A stretch of DNA of 64,000 nt from Dyella halodurans (lineage in GTDB: Bacteria; Pseudomonadota; Gammaproteobacteria; Xanthomonadales; Rhodanobacteraceae). The notes below the pieces were generated by a model, which saw only the letters and a list, made by a program, of their open reading frames with translations, was not told the origin of the DNA and ran no database searches. Position 1 is the first letter of the stretch. Every line of letters begins with the position of its first letter. The position numbers and the translations under genes are program-made. Where the stretch lies: contig NZ_JAPDPF010000007.1 of NCBI RefSeq assembly GCF_026283925.1, positions 186,001 through 250,000 on the forward strand, written 5' to 3'. Shown here piece by piece: positions 22,407 through 31,804 of the stretch.

Positions 22407-23696
22407 ATGACCCCGTCACCGGCACCTTCTTACTATCGCGCCACCGCAACGCGTTATGAGCCCTTTGCGCCACTGCAAGGGCAGGCCGATGCACGAGTGG
22501 CCATCATCGGTGGCGGCTATGCGGGCCTGCATACAGCGCTTGGCCTGGCCGAGCGTGGTGTGCGCGACGTTGTCCTGCTGGAGCGCGAGCAGATTGGCTT
22601 CGGCGCGTCCGGTCGCAATGGCGGCTTCGTCTTCGGTGGTTACTCGCTCGGCGAACAATCGTTGTTCGACCAACGTGGCGAGGCGAGGGCACAAGCGCTG
22701 TTCAAGCTCACCACGAATGCAGTGGAGCGCATTCGTCAGCAGGTGGCCCGCTATGCCATTCCCTGCGATGCCGTCGACCAGGGGGTGATCTGGGCCAACT
22801 GGTTCAGAGACCCTGCCGTGTTGCGTGTACGCCAGGAGTTGCTGGCCAGGCACTACGGCGTGGAGTGGGATTGGCTGGCTCAGGACGAGTTGCGCGAACG
22901 CATCCGGACGCAGCGCTATTTCGACGGACTCTACGAGCGCAACGCGCTGCATTTGCATCCGCTCAACTTCGCGATCGGGCTGGCCGGCGCTGCCGCGGCG
23001 CAGGGCGTGCGCATTCACGAGAATACGGATGTGTGGAAATTGTGCCGCGATGGCAATCGCTGGCGGATCGAAACGGCCCAGGGCGCGGTCCACGCGGACC
23101 AGGTCGTACTCGCCTGTGGCGGTTACCTGGCTGGACTGCGACGGCAGGTCGACCGGGCCATCCTGCCGATCGCCACGTACGTGATGGTAACCGAGCCACT
23201 GGGTGATCGCCTGGCCGAATGCCTGCACACGCAGTCCGCCATTTACGACACGCGCTTCGCCTTCGACTACTACCGGCCATTGCCCGACACGCGCTTGCTG
23301 TGGGGAGGGCGTATTTCCGTCCGCGATCGCTCGCCGGGGGCGGTGCAAAAACTACTCATGCGTGACCTGCTGCGGGTATTTCCACAGCTGAAGGGAACCC
23401 GGGTCGATTACGCCTGGTCGGGACTGATGAGCTACGCCCGCCACCAGATGCCACAGATAGGCGCGACCGAGGATGGCCTGTGGTGGGCGCAGGCGTTTGG
23501 AGGTCATGGCCTGGCACCCACCTGCGCTGCTGGCGACCTGTTGGCTTCCGCCATCGCAGAGGGTGATGACCGCTGGAAGCAGTTTTCCGACTACGGACTG
23601 GCGCGCACTTATCGGCCATTCGGCTATCTCGGCGCACAGTCGACTTACTGGTGGGAGCAAGGCAAGGACTGGTTCAAGACGAGGCTGGAAGGATGA
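22407..23696 (+). CDS. FAD-dependent amine/amino-acid oxidase (DAO family, PuuB-like)
   Basis: 429-residue flavin oxidoreductase of the D-amino-acid oxidase fold. The FAD Rossmann motif [21 protein letters not shown] starts near residue 31, followed by LLERE and [10 protein letters not shown], which is typical of the PuuB (gamma-glutamylputrescine oxidase) and glycine/sarcosine oxidase group. FGGHGLAPT near the C-terminus closes the FAD site. No other puu genes are nearby, so the substrate remains open. GAGGCAGGA lies upstream of the ATG. The tRNA-binding protein gene overlaps its stop by 4 bases. Confidence 0.88.
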   Translation: MTPSPAPSYYRATATRYEPFAPLQGQADARVAIIGGGYAGLHTALGLAERGVRDVVLLEREQIGFGASGRNGGFVFGGYSLGEQSLFDQRGEARAQALFKLTTNAVERIRQQVARYAIPCDAVDQGVIWANWFRDPAVLRVRQELLARHYGVEWDWLAQDELRERIRTQRYFDGLYERNALHLHPLNFAIGLAGAAAAQGVRIHENTDVWKLCRDGNRWRIETAQGAVHADQVVLACGGYLAGLRRQVDRAILPIATYVMVTEPLGDRLAECLHTQSAIYDTRFAFDYYRPLPDTRLLWGGRISVRDRSPGAVQKLLMRDLLRVFPQLKGTRVDYAWSGLMSYARHQMPQIGATEDGLWWAQAFGGHGLAPTCAAGDLLASAIAEGDDRWKQFSDYGLARTYRPFGYLGAQSTYWWEQGKDWFKTRLEG

Positions 23697-24049
23697 GTGA
23701 AGCAAATACGCCCGCCCTGGCGGAAATCAGTTGGGCCGATTTCGAAAAAGTGCTGCTGGTCGTCGGCACGGTTGTCCGCGTGGAACCGTTCCCGGAAGCG
23801 CGCAAGCCGGCTTGGAAGGTGTGGGTCGATTTCGGTGCCTATGGTGAAAAGAAAACCAGCGCGCAGATCGCCCAGCTTTACGCTGCCGAGGATTTGCTGG
23901 GTCGACAGATCGTAGGCGTGATCAACTTTGCCGAGAAACAAATCGGTCCGTTCCGCTCGCAGTTCCTGTTGACCGGTTTCCATACCGACGAAGGCGTCGT
24001 GATCACGGCGGTTGAGCGCCCCGTGCCGAACGGCACGCGACTGGCTTGA
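23693..24049 (+). CDS. CsaA-like tRNA-binding (OB-fold) protein
   Basis: 118-residue protein of the tRNA-binding-domain family (CsaA). Typical elements are [15 protein letters not shown] at the start, [15 protein letters not shown] in the first strands, and [15 protein letters not shown], the conserved CsaA sequence. The ATG at 23693 overlaps the stop of the oxidase gene (ATGA). CsaA homodimers bind tRNA and have been described as export-related chaperones in Bacillus. Why it is coupled to a flavin oxidase is unclear. Confidence 0.88.
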   Translation: MSEANTPALAEISWADFEKVLLVVGTVVRVEPFPEARKPAWKVWVDFGAYGEKKTSAQIAQLYAAEDLLGRQIVGVINFAEKQIGPFRSQFLLTGFHTDEGVVITAVERPVPNGTRLA

Positions 24050-24067
24050 TCCGTCGCCTGCTGCGTG

Positions 24068-25015
24068 CTACCGGCTTCGCTCCTGCGTACTGTCCAGCCA
24101 GACACCCAAGCCCTGCGCATTGAGCTCGATGTCCATGCCCAAAATTTCAAGCAGTGCGGCGCGGTCACCGTGCCAGCCATGCGTGCGTGCGCGAGTGCCA
24201 TACAGGTCGCTGAGTGCCGACCGCATCCGCTGGTGCCGTTGCGTGGCATCGCCGCCATCCTGTTGTGCGGCATGAGCGATCGCTACCATGGCGTCTATCT
24301 GCGCGTGCAAGTCAAGCGCCAGCCGCTCGACGTCCGTCACGCGACCATAGTGCGTGAGGTACATCGCTTCCGGCTTCAGCGCTACGAGTCGACGGAGGGA
24401 CGCATGCAAGGCGTCGGGATCGAACTGCACCGGCGACGTGGTTGGCAGGACGAACGGTCCCTTCGCCGTATCGAACTCGCGATAAGACAAACCAAAGGTG
24501 TCCCCGGTGAAGCAGGCGTTTGCCTGTTCGTCATAAACGCATAGATGATGGCGGGCATGTCCTGGCGTATCCAGGCAAAGCAGCTTGCGTCCGGCGAGTT
24601 CCACGACATGGCCAGCGGGGGCCTCCACCACCCGATCGGCGGGGATCGGGCGCAACCGTCCGTACGTCGATTCCATCACCGATTCGCCATAGACTGCGCT
24701 GGCACCAGCCCATAGTTGGCTCGGGTCCACCATGTGGCGAGCACCGCGCGGATGCACCAGCACTTTGGCAGCAGGCAACCGCGCCATCAGCTCACCGGCG
24801 CCACCGGCGTGATCAAGATGCACGTGAGTGAGAATCAGCCAATCGACATCGGCGGGGGCCAGCCCAGCATCCTGCAATGCATTGAGCATGCGCGGCACGC
24901 CATGATTGGTTCCGCAGTCGATAAAGGCGCCGCGTCCGTGTTCAACCATGAGATAGGCCGCATCGAACTGTGGACGGACAAAGCCGGTATCGATGGTGTG
25001 AATGCCGTGGCTCAT
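24068..25015 (-). CDS. Metallo-beta-lactamase-fold hydrolase
   Basis: 315 residues with the MBL-fold zinc motif THVHLDHAG near residue 65, then DTPGHARHH and a C-terminal TGDTFG and LTHYG strand. These give the two metal sites of the hydrolase superfamily. The ATG at 25015 (MSHGIHTIDTGF) was chosen; the upstream frame is unrelated. No signal peptide. The subgroup resembles glyoxalase II-like and uncharacterised hydrolases. It converges with the tRNA-binding protein gene, 18 bases apart. Substrate unknown. Confidence 0.85.
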   Translation of the reverse strand: MSHGIHTIDTGFVRPQFDAAYLMVEHGRGAFIDCGTNHGVPRMLNALQDAGLAPADVDWLILTHVHLDHAGGAGELMARLPAAKVLVHPRGARHMVDPSQLWAGASAVYGESVMESTYGRLRPIPADRVVEAPAGHVVELAGRKLLCLDTPGHARHHLCVYDEQANACFTGDTFGLSYREFDTAKGPFVLPTTSPVQFDPDALHASLRRLVALKPEAMYLTHYGRVTDVERLALDLHAQIDAMVAIAHAAQQDGGDATQRHQRMRSALSDLYGTRARTHGWHGDRAALLEILGMDIELNAQGLGVWLDSTQERSR

Positions 25016-25131
25016 GGCTGACCTCGCGGGGGACGATTCAAGCGAGGTTAGCAAGCTACGCCTTGTGAGGCACCCCCAGTTGATCGAGCGCCGGCAAGCA
25101 GAACACCTGCCGGCCCTGACGGGTATGACGA

Positions 25132-25833
25132 TTACGGGGCTGTATCGACCAGTACCAGTTCGGCATCGTCGAGTGCCGTGACAGTCAGCGTCGATTCGTC
25201 ACGAATGGCGGCCCCGTCGCGCGTGTCGAGCGTTACGCCATTGACCTCAACCCTGCCTTTGGACGGCACCAGATACGCGAGGCGTTTCGGACCAAGCTGA
25301 TACTCCGCCTTCTCGCCGGCCTTGAGTGTCGCGCCGAGTACGCGCGCATCCGTACGCAGGGGCAGGGCATCCGCGTCGTCCTTGAAGCCGCTGGCGAGCG
25401 CGACGAAGCGACCCGAGCGTTCGCCAACCGGGAACGGCTTGGTACCCCACGACGGCGGGTTGCCCTGCTGGTTCGGAATGATCCAGATCTGGAAGATGCG
25501 CGTGGTGCCGGGTTCAAGGTTGTACTCCGCATGCGTGATGCCGGTGCCCGCACTCATCACCTGCACGTCGCCCGCGATCGTGCGGCCCTTGTTGCCCAGG
25601 TTGTCCTGATGGGTGATGGCGCCCTCCCGTACATAGGTGATGATCTCCATGTCGCTATGAGGATGCGGCGGAAATCCTGTCTGCGGCGCAATCGTGTCGT
25701 CGTTCCAGACACGCAGCGCGCCCCAGCCCATGCGGGAAGCATCGTAGAAATTGGCAAAGGAGAAATGATGCTTGGCGTTGAGCCAGCCGTGGTCAGCTCC
25801 GCCCAGGGCATCGAAGGGTCGACGTTCGATCAT
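25132..25833 (-). CDS. Pirin-family bicupin protein (YhaK/YhhW type)
   Basis: 233 residues with two cupin halves. The N-terminal cupin keeps the metal site: PHPHSDMEIITYV supplies His-x-His, and GTGITHAEYN supplies His and Glu. Bacterial pirins such as YhhW act as quercetin 2,3-dioxygenases in vitro, but the natural substrate is usually unknown. The ATG at 25833 is preceded by AAAGGAG at a good distance. It is transcribed toward the MBL-fold gene with a 116-base gap. Confidence 0.9.
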   Translation of the reverse strand: MIERRPFDALGGADHGWLNAKHHFSFANFYDASRMGWGALRVWNDDTIAPQTGFPPHPHSDMEIITYVREGAITHQDNLGNKGRTIAGDVQVMSAGTGITHAEYNLEPGTTRIFQIWIIPNQQGNPPSWGTKPFPVGERSGRFVALASGFKDDADALPLRTDARVLGATLKAGEKAEYQLGPKRLAYLVPSKGRVEVNGVTLDTRDGAAIRDESTLTVTALDDAELVLVDTAP

Positions 25834-26076
25834 GCTGTACTCCTTTGAACTGGCTGCGCCGGATTGGCAAGGCACCAAGATAAGGTGCCGCACGCACAAC
25901 ACCAACGGTTGTTCGAGGAACGGACTGTTGCGAAAAGCACGCCCAATGCGCAGCCTTGCCGAGCATTTGCGATGCTGTCGTGAAAGCCGTCGGGCGATGG
26001 TGGCGTTTACGCGCGCCGGCGGGTCCTCCTCGTCTCGGTGGACGCCAGCCAGGCATGAAAAATTGCCTCCAGACCC

Positions 26077-26104
26077 TTCACAAATCCGATCGATCTGCTA
26101 TTAT
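26077..26104 (+). promoter_or_regulatory. Probable promoter of tRNA-Gly
   Basis: A -35 box TTCACA (26077-26082), a 16-base spacer, and a -10 box TATTAT (26099-26104) preceded by TG at one base distance. The mature tRNA starts 13 bases after the -10. Confidence 0.6.
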
Positions 26105-26117
26105 TTCTGACTCTGAT

Positions 26118-26193
<76 letters not shown>

Positions 26194-26202
26194 GTTTCCA
26201 GC

Positions 26203-26233
26203 AAACCTCGGCCTTCCCGGGGTTTTGTTTTTT
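26203..26233 (+). terminator. Terminator after tRNA-Gly
   Basis: Stem AACCTCGG/CCGGGGTT (one T-G pair) with loop CCTTC, followed by TTGTTTTTT. Confidence 0.65.
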
Positions 26234-26277
26234 AAGCGGGTAGTGACCACGTTTTCAGGTTACGATCCGTGCGCGAT

Positions 26278-26351
26278 GGCCTGGTGGCAGAGTGGTCATG
26301 CAGCGGCCTGCAAAGCCGTGTACGCCGGTTCGATTCCGACCCAGGCCTCCA
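26278..26351 (+). tRNA. tRNA-Cys(GCA)
   Basis: 74 bases with encoded CCA. Acceptor GGCCTGG/CCAGGCC is perfect. The anticodon loop CCTGCAAAG gives GCA, and the T-arm GGTTCGATTCC is standard. Confidence 0.96.
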
Positions 26352-26365
26352 TTGCGCAGCGAGCA

Positions 26366-26391
26366 AAAACCCGCCCAACGGCGGGTTTTTT
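26366..26391 (+). terminator. Terminator after tRNA-Cys
   Basis: Stem AAAACCCGCC/GGCGGGTTTT with loop CAAC, T tract TTTTTT. It separates tRNA-Cys from tRNA-Leu, so the latter needs its own promoter. Confidence 0.88.
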
Positions 26392-26465
26392 GTGGCCAGG
26401 GTGACGGCGGCTTTGCCCTAGGCTGGACGCGGGCGCATGTTAGGATGCGCAGCCTCAAGCATCCC

Positions 26466-26552
26466 GCCCGGATGGCGAAATTGGTAGACGCAAGGGACTT
26501 AAAATCCCTCAACCGCAAGGTTATGCGGGTTCGACCCCCGCTCCGGGCACCA
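26466..26552 (+). tRNA. tRNA-Leu(UAA)
   Basis: 87 bases including CCA, class II with a long variable arm (AACCGCAAGGTT). Acceptor GCCCGGA/TCCGGGC. The anticodon loop CTTAAAA gives UAA, and the D-loop GGCGAAATTGGTAGACGC is the leucine type. Confidence 0.97.
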
Positions 26553-26576
26553 AGTAGTCCTCCAAGGATGTTCACC

Positions 26577-26915
26577 ATGCGTATCGGAATAGCAGTCTTC
26601 GTGGCTGTGACGATGGTGGGGTGCGCCAGTGCCGGTGGCCTTGAGCAACGCAAGCCGACGTTTGAGGCCAGCACGACAAAGGCTGACAAGGCGTACGCCA
26701 TGTGCGTCGTCGCTCACTGGATCAAGATCGCGCCTGCGGCGCACGCCGTGGAGGCCGAAGACGGTTTCCGGGTGATCGTTCCCGATCCCGCGGCCGGCAT
26801 CGATGAGCTCCTTATCGTGCGCAGCAGGGCGAATGGGGCTGACGTGGCACTACACGAACGCATCGAGATTCTTGCCATGAGGGCGTACCGCGATACGGCG
26901 CGGGCCTGTCTTTGA
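26577..26915 (+). CDS. Hypothetical small lipoprotein
   Basis: 112 residues starting MRIGIAVFVAVTMVGCASAGG: a short basic start, a hydrophobic core and a lipobox-like VGC at Cys16, so it is probably an exported lipoprotein. The mature part is mixed and ends ARACL; I recognise no family. The ATG at 26577 has AAGGA 8 bases upstream. It lies 24 bases after tRNA-Leu and could be read through from that promoter. Confidence 0.7.
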   Translation: MRIGIAVFVAVTMVGCASAGGLEQRKPTFEASTTKADKAYAMCVVAHWIKIAPAAHAVEAEDGFRVIVPDPAAGIDELLIVRSRANGADVALHERIEILAMRAYRDTARACL

Positions 26916-27072
26916 GCACCTGCGAGCAGCGTCGAGGGGCAAGCCCATGCCGGCCCGGGGAAGGGAGCCGGACTAAAGACGGCAGCTGGCTCCGCCTGAA
27001 CGTAGGTGGCAGTGTGCAGTTCCCTTGGGCACCGCGTAGGATGTCTGCCCGATGTAAATTGCAGGAGCAATC

Positions 27073-27318
27073 ATGTCAGTGGTGAGGCTTCTCGGACCCT
27101 ACGATGATCGCGTCGCCGCCGAACTGGCCGAGGGCTATGTGGTCGGCACCTGTGCGGGCGACTGCGTGATTGGGCAGGGAGCATCCATCACGGGTGTCTT
27201 TCGGCGCCTCGGCGAGCAGCGATGGACCGATGGGCATGGTCAAGCCATCGTCGTGAATGTCGAGGATTTCGACCTTGACGAGGCTGCTCTCAGGAACTGG
27301 GCGACGGGAGTGGAGTAA
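27073..27318 (+). CDS. Hypothetical 81-residue protein
   Basis: Small soluble acidic protein (MSVVRLLGPYDDRVAAELAE...) with no family I can name. The ribosome site GCAGGAG 5 bases before the ATG and the coherent codon use support it as a real gene. It lies between the lipoprotein and response-regulator genes; no functional link is evident. Confidence 0.55.
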   Translation: MSVVRLLGPYDDRVAAELAEGYVVGTCAGDCVIGQGASITGVFRRLGEQRWTDGHGQAIVVNVEDFDLDEAALRNWATGVE

Positions 27319-27553
27319 GCGCTCCACGCGTGGACGCATGCGTCGTAAGTTGGCAATAGCATCCGACCGACCCACCGCAAGGTCATGGTCCCGTGGAAGG
27401 GCATCTCCGGATGCTCCAACGAAAGTCGTTGTAGGCGAATGCTCCATCGCGACGTAGGATTCAATCGTAAATTAGCTTCGTGGTCGCTCTGGTGGCTTGC
27501 GCAAAGCCATCTCGCAGCCTATGTTCAAAGGCTCAACCCACGGAGGGAATCCG

Positions 27554-28207
27554 GTGATCAAGGTAGTTTTGATCGACGATCACGAGCTGGTGCGCACGGG
27601 ATTCAGGATGATCCTGCAGCAGCAGCCGGACATCATCATCAGCGGCGAAGCGGGCACGGCCGAGGAGGGCATGCGCCTGATTCGGGCCAAGGCCCCGGAC
27701 ATCGCCCTGGTCGACGTACACATGCCTGGCATGAGTGGCATCGAGCTTACCGAGCGCGTCGCACGCTCCAAGCTGCCGACCCACATCATTATTGTGACCG
27801 TCGTGGACGATGCGCGCTTCCCAAAGCGCCTGCTCGACGCGGGCGCGCTCGGTTACCTGACCAAGGGTTGCGCATCCGAGGAACTGCTGGACGCCGTGCG
27901 TCAGGTGGCCGTCGGGCGTCGTTACCTGGCGCCGACGGTGGCGCAACAGCTGGCGCTGGCGACCCTCGACGGCGAAGGCTCGCCGTTCGATGCCTTGTCC
28001 AGCCGCGAACTCGAGGTAGCCATGATGCTGGTACGTGGCAAACCGCTCACCACCATCGGCGAGCAGTTGAATCTCAGTCCCAAGACCGTCTCCACCTACA
28101 AACAACGCCTGATGGAGAAGCTGAAAGTGGACCATGTGATCAGCCTGGCACACTTGATGACCATTCATGGGCTACTGGACACGCATAACAACCACGTCGG
28201 CGGCTAG
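27554..28207 (+). CDS. uvrY: NarL/FixJ-type response regulator (UvrY/GacA-like)
   Basis: 217-residue two-component response regulator. The receiver domain has the acidic pair DD in VVLIDDHELVRTG, the phospho-acceptor Asp of ALVDVHMPGMSG near residue 54, and the conserved Lys in YLTKG. The C-terminal LuxR helix-turn-helix reads LSSRELEVAMMLVRGK...LNLSPKTVSTYK. I chose the GTG at 27554 with GGAGGG upstream; an ATG 11 codons earlier is possible. Its closeness to UvrY/GacA is supported by sequence and by the tRNA Gly-Cys-Leu set beside it, the neighbourhood of uvrY in E. coli. The partner would be a BarA/GacS kinase elsewhere. Confidence 0.85.
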   Translation: MIKVVLIDDHELVRTGFRMILQQQPDIIISGEAGTAEEGMRLIRAKAPDIALVDVHMPGMSGIELTERVARSKLPTHIIIVTVVDDARFPKRLLDAGALGYLTKGCASEELLDAVRQVAVGRRYLAPTVAQQLALATLDGEGSPFDALSSRELEVAMMLVRGKPLTTIGEQLNLSPKTVSTYKQRLMEKLKVDHVISLAHLMTIHGLLDTHNNHVGG

Positions 28208-28231
28208 GCTGATCAAGCAGCTAGGGGCATG

Positions 28232-28262
28232 AAAAAAGCCGGACATGAGTCCGGCTTTTTTG
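28232..28262. terminator. Bidirectional terminator between uvrY-like gene and rne
   Basis: Stem AAAAAAGCCGGAC/GTCCGGCTTTTTT with a 4-base loop. It is symmetric enough to stop both converging genes. Confidence 0.9.
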
Positions 28263-28286
28263 TGTGGCATGAACGGGGCACGGTGG

Positions 28287-31200
28287 TCAGCCGTGCGACG
28301 CGTCCTTCTTCACCGGATCAGTCTCTTCGCCCGTCGCGGTCTCTTCCTTCGCGGGGACGACTGCGGCGGCTGGAACGTCGGCGTGAGCCAGCAGATCACC
28401 TTGGGCAGGCGCGATCGGTGCGGCTGGCTCGATCGTGGCATGTGCCTCGTGTGGCACGGTCACGCTGTCCGGGGTCGCCTGCGCTGCAGCATGCCGGCTC
28501 GGTTCCTCGATCCGGGCCACGGTTTCCAGATGGGTATGGAAATCGATGCTGGTGCTCGCCACCGTCGGTGCGGGCTCAACGGCCGGCGCGCTGGCGACAT
28601 GAGCATGTACCACGGTCGCCTCGACGTCAGGCGTGACCGTCGTCGGCGTCGGCACTGCGGCGATCTCTTCGGTCACCGTCACCTGAGCTGCCGCGACGGC
28701 AACCGGCGTGATCGTCGTCACCGGCTCGGCCGCAGAAGCTTCGACCTTGACGATTTCCGCGTCGACTTTCTCAGCCGTTGCTTCCGGAATCGGTGGCAGC
28801 GTCGGCAGGTTGAAGGACGCCGGCGCCACGGCGCTCAGCACGGGCTCGTGCGCCGGTTCCGCGTGGACAGGCACGGATGTCACGCTGACGGTTTCAGCCA
28901 GCGGGGCGGGGCGGAGCGACGGCTCGGCCGTCTCCACTGATGCCACCGTTGCAACCGCCGCAGCCGCCGCAGCCGCAGCCGCAGCCACGGGCGCGACCGG
29001 CGGGTTCACGACGGCCGGGCGAGCGATCGCCGCGGGAGTTGCAGCATCCTGACTACGATCCTCGTCGTCCAGGTCGAAGCCGTCCTCGGCACCTTCCTGG
29101 GGCAGCGCACCGGCCTGTGCCGTGTCCTCATGGCGGCGACGGCGACGGCCACCGCGACGACCGCGACGGCGACGCGACTGGCTGCCTTCGGTCTCGGGGC
29201 TGTTCTCATTGGCCAGCTCGGTATTCGTGATGGCCTCGGCCACCGGCTTGGCGGCAGCAGCTTCCTTGGCGGCTTCGGCGGCCGGTGCGGCTAGCGGACG
29301 CTGCTCGTCGGCCTGAGCGGGCGGTGCCGGCTGCGTTGCGGCCGCTGGCTGTTGTGCACGCGGCGGCCGCTGCTCCTGTCGTGGCTGCTGCGACGGCTGC
29401 TTGCGCTCAGACTGGGCCTGGCCGCTGGTAGCGTCGGTGGCAGCCTTTTGTTGCTGCTGGCGCTGCTCCTGCTTGGCCGTCTGGTTCTGGCCTTGTTGCT
29501 GACGCTGCTGCTGGGCCTGGTCATTGCCACGCTGGCGATTGCCCTTGGCCTGCTGCTGGCCTTTCTGTCCTTGCTGTTGCGGCTGCTGTTCGCGACGCTG
29601 CTGTTGCGGCTGGCGGGTACCCGGCTGGCCACCCTGAGCCTGGCGGCCGCGTTCATCGCGGCGGTTGGCGCGGGCGTTGGCCGGCGTGGGCTCGGTCTTG
29701 GCGGCCGGCACGGGCGCCGCTGGCGCTGCCCCGCTGCGGAACCAGCCGAGCAGGCGCGAGATGACGCCGCCAGTCGGTGCCGGCGTAGCAGCGGCCTGGC
29801 GTGCAGGCTGGGCCTGCGCCACGGGCGCCGCCGTCTCTTCGCGAACCGGAGCAGGCGTCGACGGCACGATGCCACTGACCGCTGGCTGCTCGCCGCTGCC
29901 CAGGGCCTGGCCCATCTTCGGCAAGGTCGAGGGCTCGACCGCGGTGAGACGCTCGTAGCTGGGCTTGCTGTGCTCGCCCATGTCCGCTTCGCGGATGCGC
30001 TGGATCTCGATATGCGGCGTTTCGAGCTTGTCGTCCGCCACGATCACCACGTGCACCTTGTTGCGTAGTTCGATCTCAACCACGCTGGCACGCTTCTCGT
30101 TGAGCATGAAGTTCGCCACGGCAGGCGGGACCTGCACCAGCACCTGGCCGGTGTTGTCCTTCATGGCGTGTTCTTCGATCAGTCGCAGGGTCGACAGCGC
30201 CAGCGATTCCACGCCGCGGATGTGGCCGTGGCCTTCGCAGCGCGGGCAGACGATCTGGGTCGCTTCGCCCAGCGACGGGCGCAGGCGCTGGCGCGACATC
30301 TCCAGCAGGCCGAAGCGCGAGATGCGGCCGATCTGCACGCGGGCGCGGTCCAGCTTCAGGGCGTCCTTGAGACGCTCCTCCACTTCGCGCTGGTGCTTGG
30401 GACTGTCCATGTCGATGAAGTCGATCACGATCAGGCCGCCGGCGTCGCGGATGCGTAGCTGGCGCGCGATTTCCACCGCCGCTTCGCAGTTGGTGTTGAA
30501 CGCCGTTTCCTCGATGTCGCTGCCCTTGGTTGCCTTCGACGAGTTGATATCGATGGCGGTCAGCGCTTCGGTCTGGTCGATCACGATGGAGCCGCCCGAC
30601 GGCAGGCGCACCTGGCGGTCGAACGCGCTCTCGATCTGGGTCTCGATCTGGTAGCGCGAGAACAGCGGGGTGTCGTCCCGGTACAGCTTGAGCTTGCGCA
30701 GGGCATTGGGCATGACCTGCTGCATGAACTCGCGCGCGTCGTTATACAGCGACTCCTCATCGATGAGGATTTCGCCGATGTCGTTGCGCAGGTAGTCGCG
30801 CAGGGCGCGGATGAACAGCTTCGATTCCTGGTAGATCAGGAACGGCGCCTTCTGGGCGCTGGCGGCGTTGGAGATCGCCTTCCACAGCTGCAGGAGGTAG
30901 TCCAGGTCCCACTGCAGCTCTTCGGCGTCGCGGCCCATGCCGGCGGTACGCACGATCAGGCCGACGTCGTCGGGAACGGTGAGGTGCTCGAGCGCTTCCT
31001 TCAGTGCCTGCCGGTCCTCGCCTTCGATCCGGCGCGAGACGCCGCCGGCCTTCGGGTTGTTCGGCATCAGCACCATGTAGCGGCCGGCCAGGCTGATGAA
31101 GGTGGTGAGAGCCGCGCCCTTGTTGCCGCGCTCTTCCTTCTCGACCTGCACGACCACTTCCTGACCTTCCTTCAGAAGGTCACGGATGTTCGATTTGTTC

Positions 31201-31451
31201 GGATCCAGGCCCTGCGTGAAGTACTCGCGGGCGATTTCTTTCAGCGGGAGGAAGCCGTGGCGTTCGGCGCCGTAGTCGATGAAACAGGCTTCGAGAGACG
31301 GTTCAACGCGGGTGATGCGGCCTTTGTAGATGTTGGCCTTTTTCTGTTCGCGGGACGGGATTTCGATGTCGAGATCGTAAAGGTTCTGGCCGTCGACGAT
31401 GGCCACACGCAACTCTTCACGCTGAGTTGCGTTGATCAGCATACGTTTCAT
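28287..31451 (-). CDS. rne: Ribonuclease E
   Basis: 1054-residue endoribonuclease at the core of the RNA degradosome. Catalytic half: S1 domain about 35-125, 5' sensor and RNase H-like regions, DNase I-like domain with metal-binding Asp301 ([10 protein letters not shown]) and Asp344 (VIDFIDMD), and the Zn-link CPRC at 402-405. The sequence aligns with E. coli RNase E with an offset of two. From about residue 530 the protein is disordered: a Gln/Arg-rich stretch, an Arg-rich [16 protein letters not shown] block, then a long Ala/Val/Pro/Glu tail. The arginine-rich parts likely bind RNA; partner-binding sites are not evident. Confidence 0.97.
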   Translation of the reverse strand: MKRMLINATQREELRVAIVDGQNLYDLDIEIPSREQKKANIYKGRITRVEPSLEACFIDYGAERHGFLPLKEIAREYFTQGLDPNKSNIRDLLKEGQEVVVQVEKEERGNKGAALTTFISLAGRYMVLMPNNPKAGGVSRRIEGEDRQALKEALEHLTVPDDVGLIVRTAGMGRDAEELQWDLDYLLQLWKAISNAASAQKAPFLIYQESKLFIRALRDYLRNDIGEILIDEESLYNDAREFMQQVMPNALRKLKLYRDDTPLFSRYQIETQIESAFDRQVRLPSGGSIVIDQTEALTAIDINSSKATKGSDIEETAFNTNCEAAVEIARQLRIRDAGGLIVIDFIDMDSPKHQREVEERLKDALKLDRARVQIGRISRFGLLEMSRQRLRPSLGEATQIVCPRCEGHGHIRGVESLALSTLRLIEEHAMKDNTGQVLVQVPPAVANFMLNEKRASVVEIELRNKVHVVIVADDKLETPHIEIQRIREADMGEHSKPSYERLTAVEPSTLPKMGQALGSGEQPAVSGIVPSTPAPVREETAAPVAQAQPARQAAATPAPTGGVISRLLGWFRSGAAPAAPVPAAKTEPTPANARANRRDERGRQAQGGQPGTRQPQQQRREQQPQQQGQKGQQQAKGNRQRGNDQAQQQRQQQGQNQTAKQEQRQQQQKAATDATSGQAQSERKQPSQQPRQEQRPPRAQQPAAATQPAPPAQADEQRPLAAPAAEAAKEAAAAKPVAEAITNTELANENSPETEGSQSRRRRGRRGGRRRRRHEDTAQAGALPQEGAEDGFDLDDEDRSQDAATPAAIARPAVVNPPVAPVAAAAAAAAAAVATVASVETAEPSLRPAPLAETVSVTSVPVHAEPAHEPVLSAVAPASFNLPTLPPIPEATAEKVDAEIVKVEASAAEPVTTITPVAVAAAQVTVTEEIAAVPTPTTVTPDVEATVVHAHVASAPAVEPAPTVASTSIDFHTHLETVARIEEPSRHAAAQATPDSVTVPHEAHATIEPAAPIAPAQGDLLAHADVPAAAVVPAKEETATGEETDPVKKDASHG

Positions 31452-31804
31452 TGTAGTTTTTCCTCAGCTTGCCGCGCGTCGCGTGCCCCAGTGGCGCCGT
31501 AACTTCGGCGGCCTGCCGGGGATCGCGCCGCTGCGGTTAAGCGGCAAATGACGGCATCGTTTCCGGTGCCGGGGTGATTCGGGCAATGCGTTCGTCGCCC
31601 CGGAACCCCATGGAACCGGACAAACGACAGCCCAAACCGTTACGATGAAAGGGAGCAGCGACCGGCTGCCGTACAGGCGACCGGCGCTATCCTCGCCGAC
31701 GTCGCGGGCGGGCGCCCCCCGATTCCATCCGAAGTATCCATTCGAACTTCGGCAGGAGGGGACATAACGCCGGCCGAGTATCCTATTTCGTCAGGTTTTT
31801 TTCA
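31452..31804. promoter_or_regulatory. Divergent rne-rluC interval with probable structured rne leader
   Basis: 353 bases without a gene. Several GC-rich stems are present, including CGAAGT...ACTTCG around 31730-31751 and CGCCGTAACTTCGGCG near 31496-31511. By analogy with enterobacteria, rne and rluC are transcribed divergently and a folded rne leader mediates feedback by RNase E. A TATCCT box 20 bases before rluC is the best -10 candidate for rluC, but no good -35 is seen. Confidence 0.45.

Noticed and set aside
26278-26552. A single promoter for all three tRNAs
   Set aside because: Terminators follow both tRNA-Gly and tRNA-Cys, so one polycistronic tRNA transcript is unlikely, although readthrough cannot be excluded.
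29352-30068. Leu-rich frame opposite the Gln/Arg-rich part of rne
   Set aside because: The poly-Leu appearance comes from the reverse of CAG/CAA codons in the disordered tail of RNase E.
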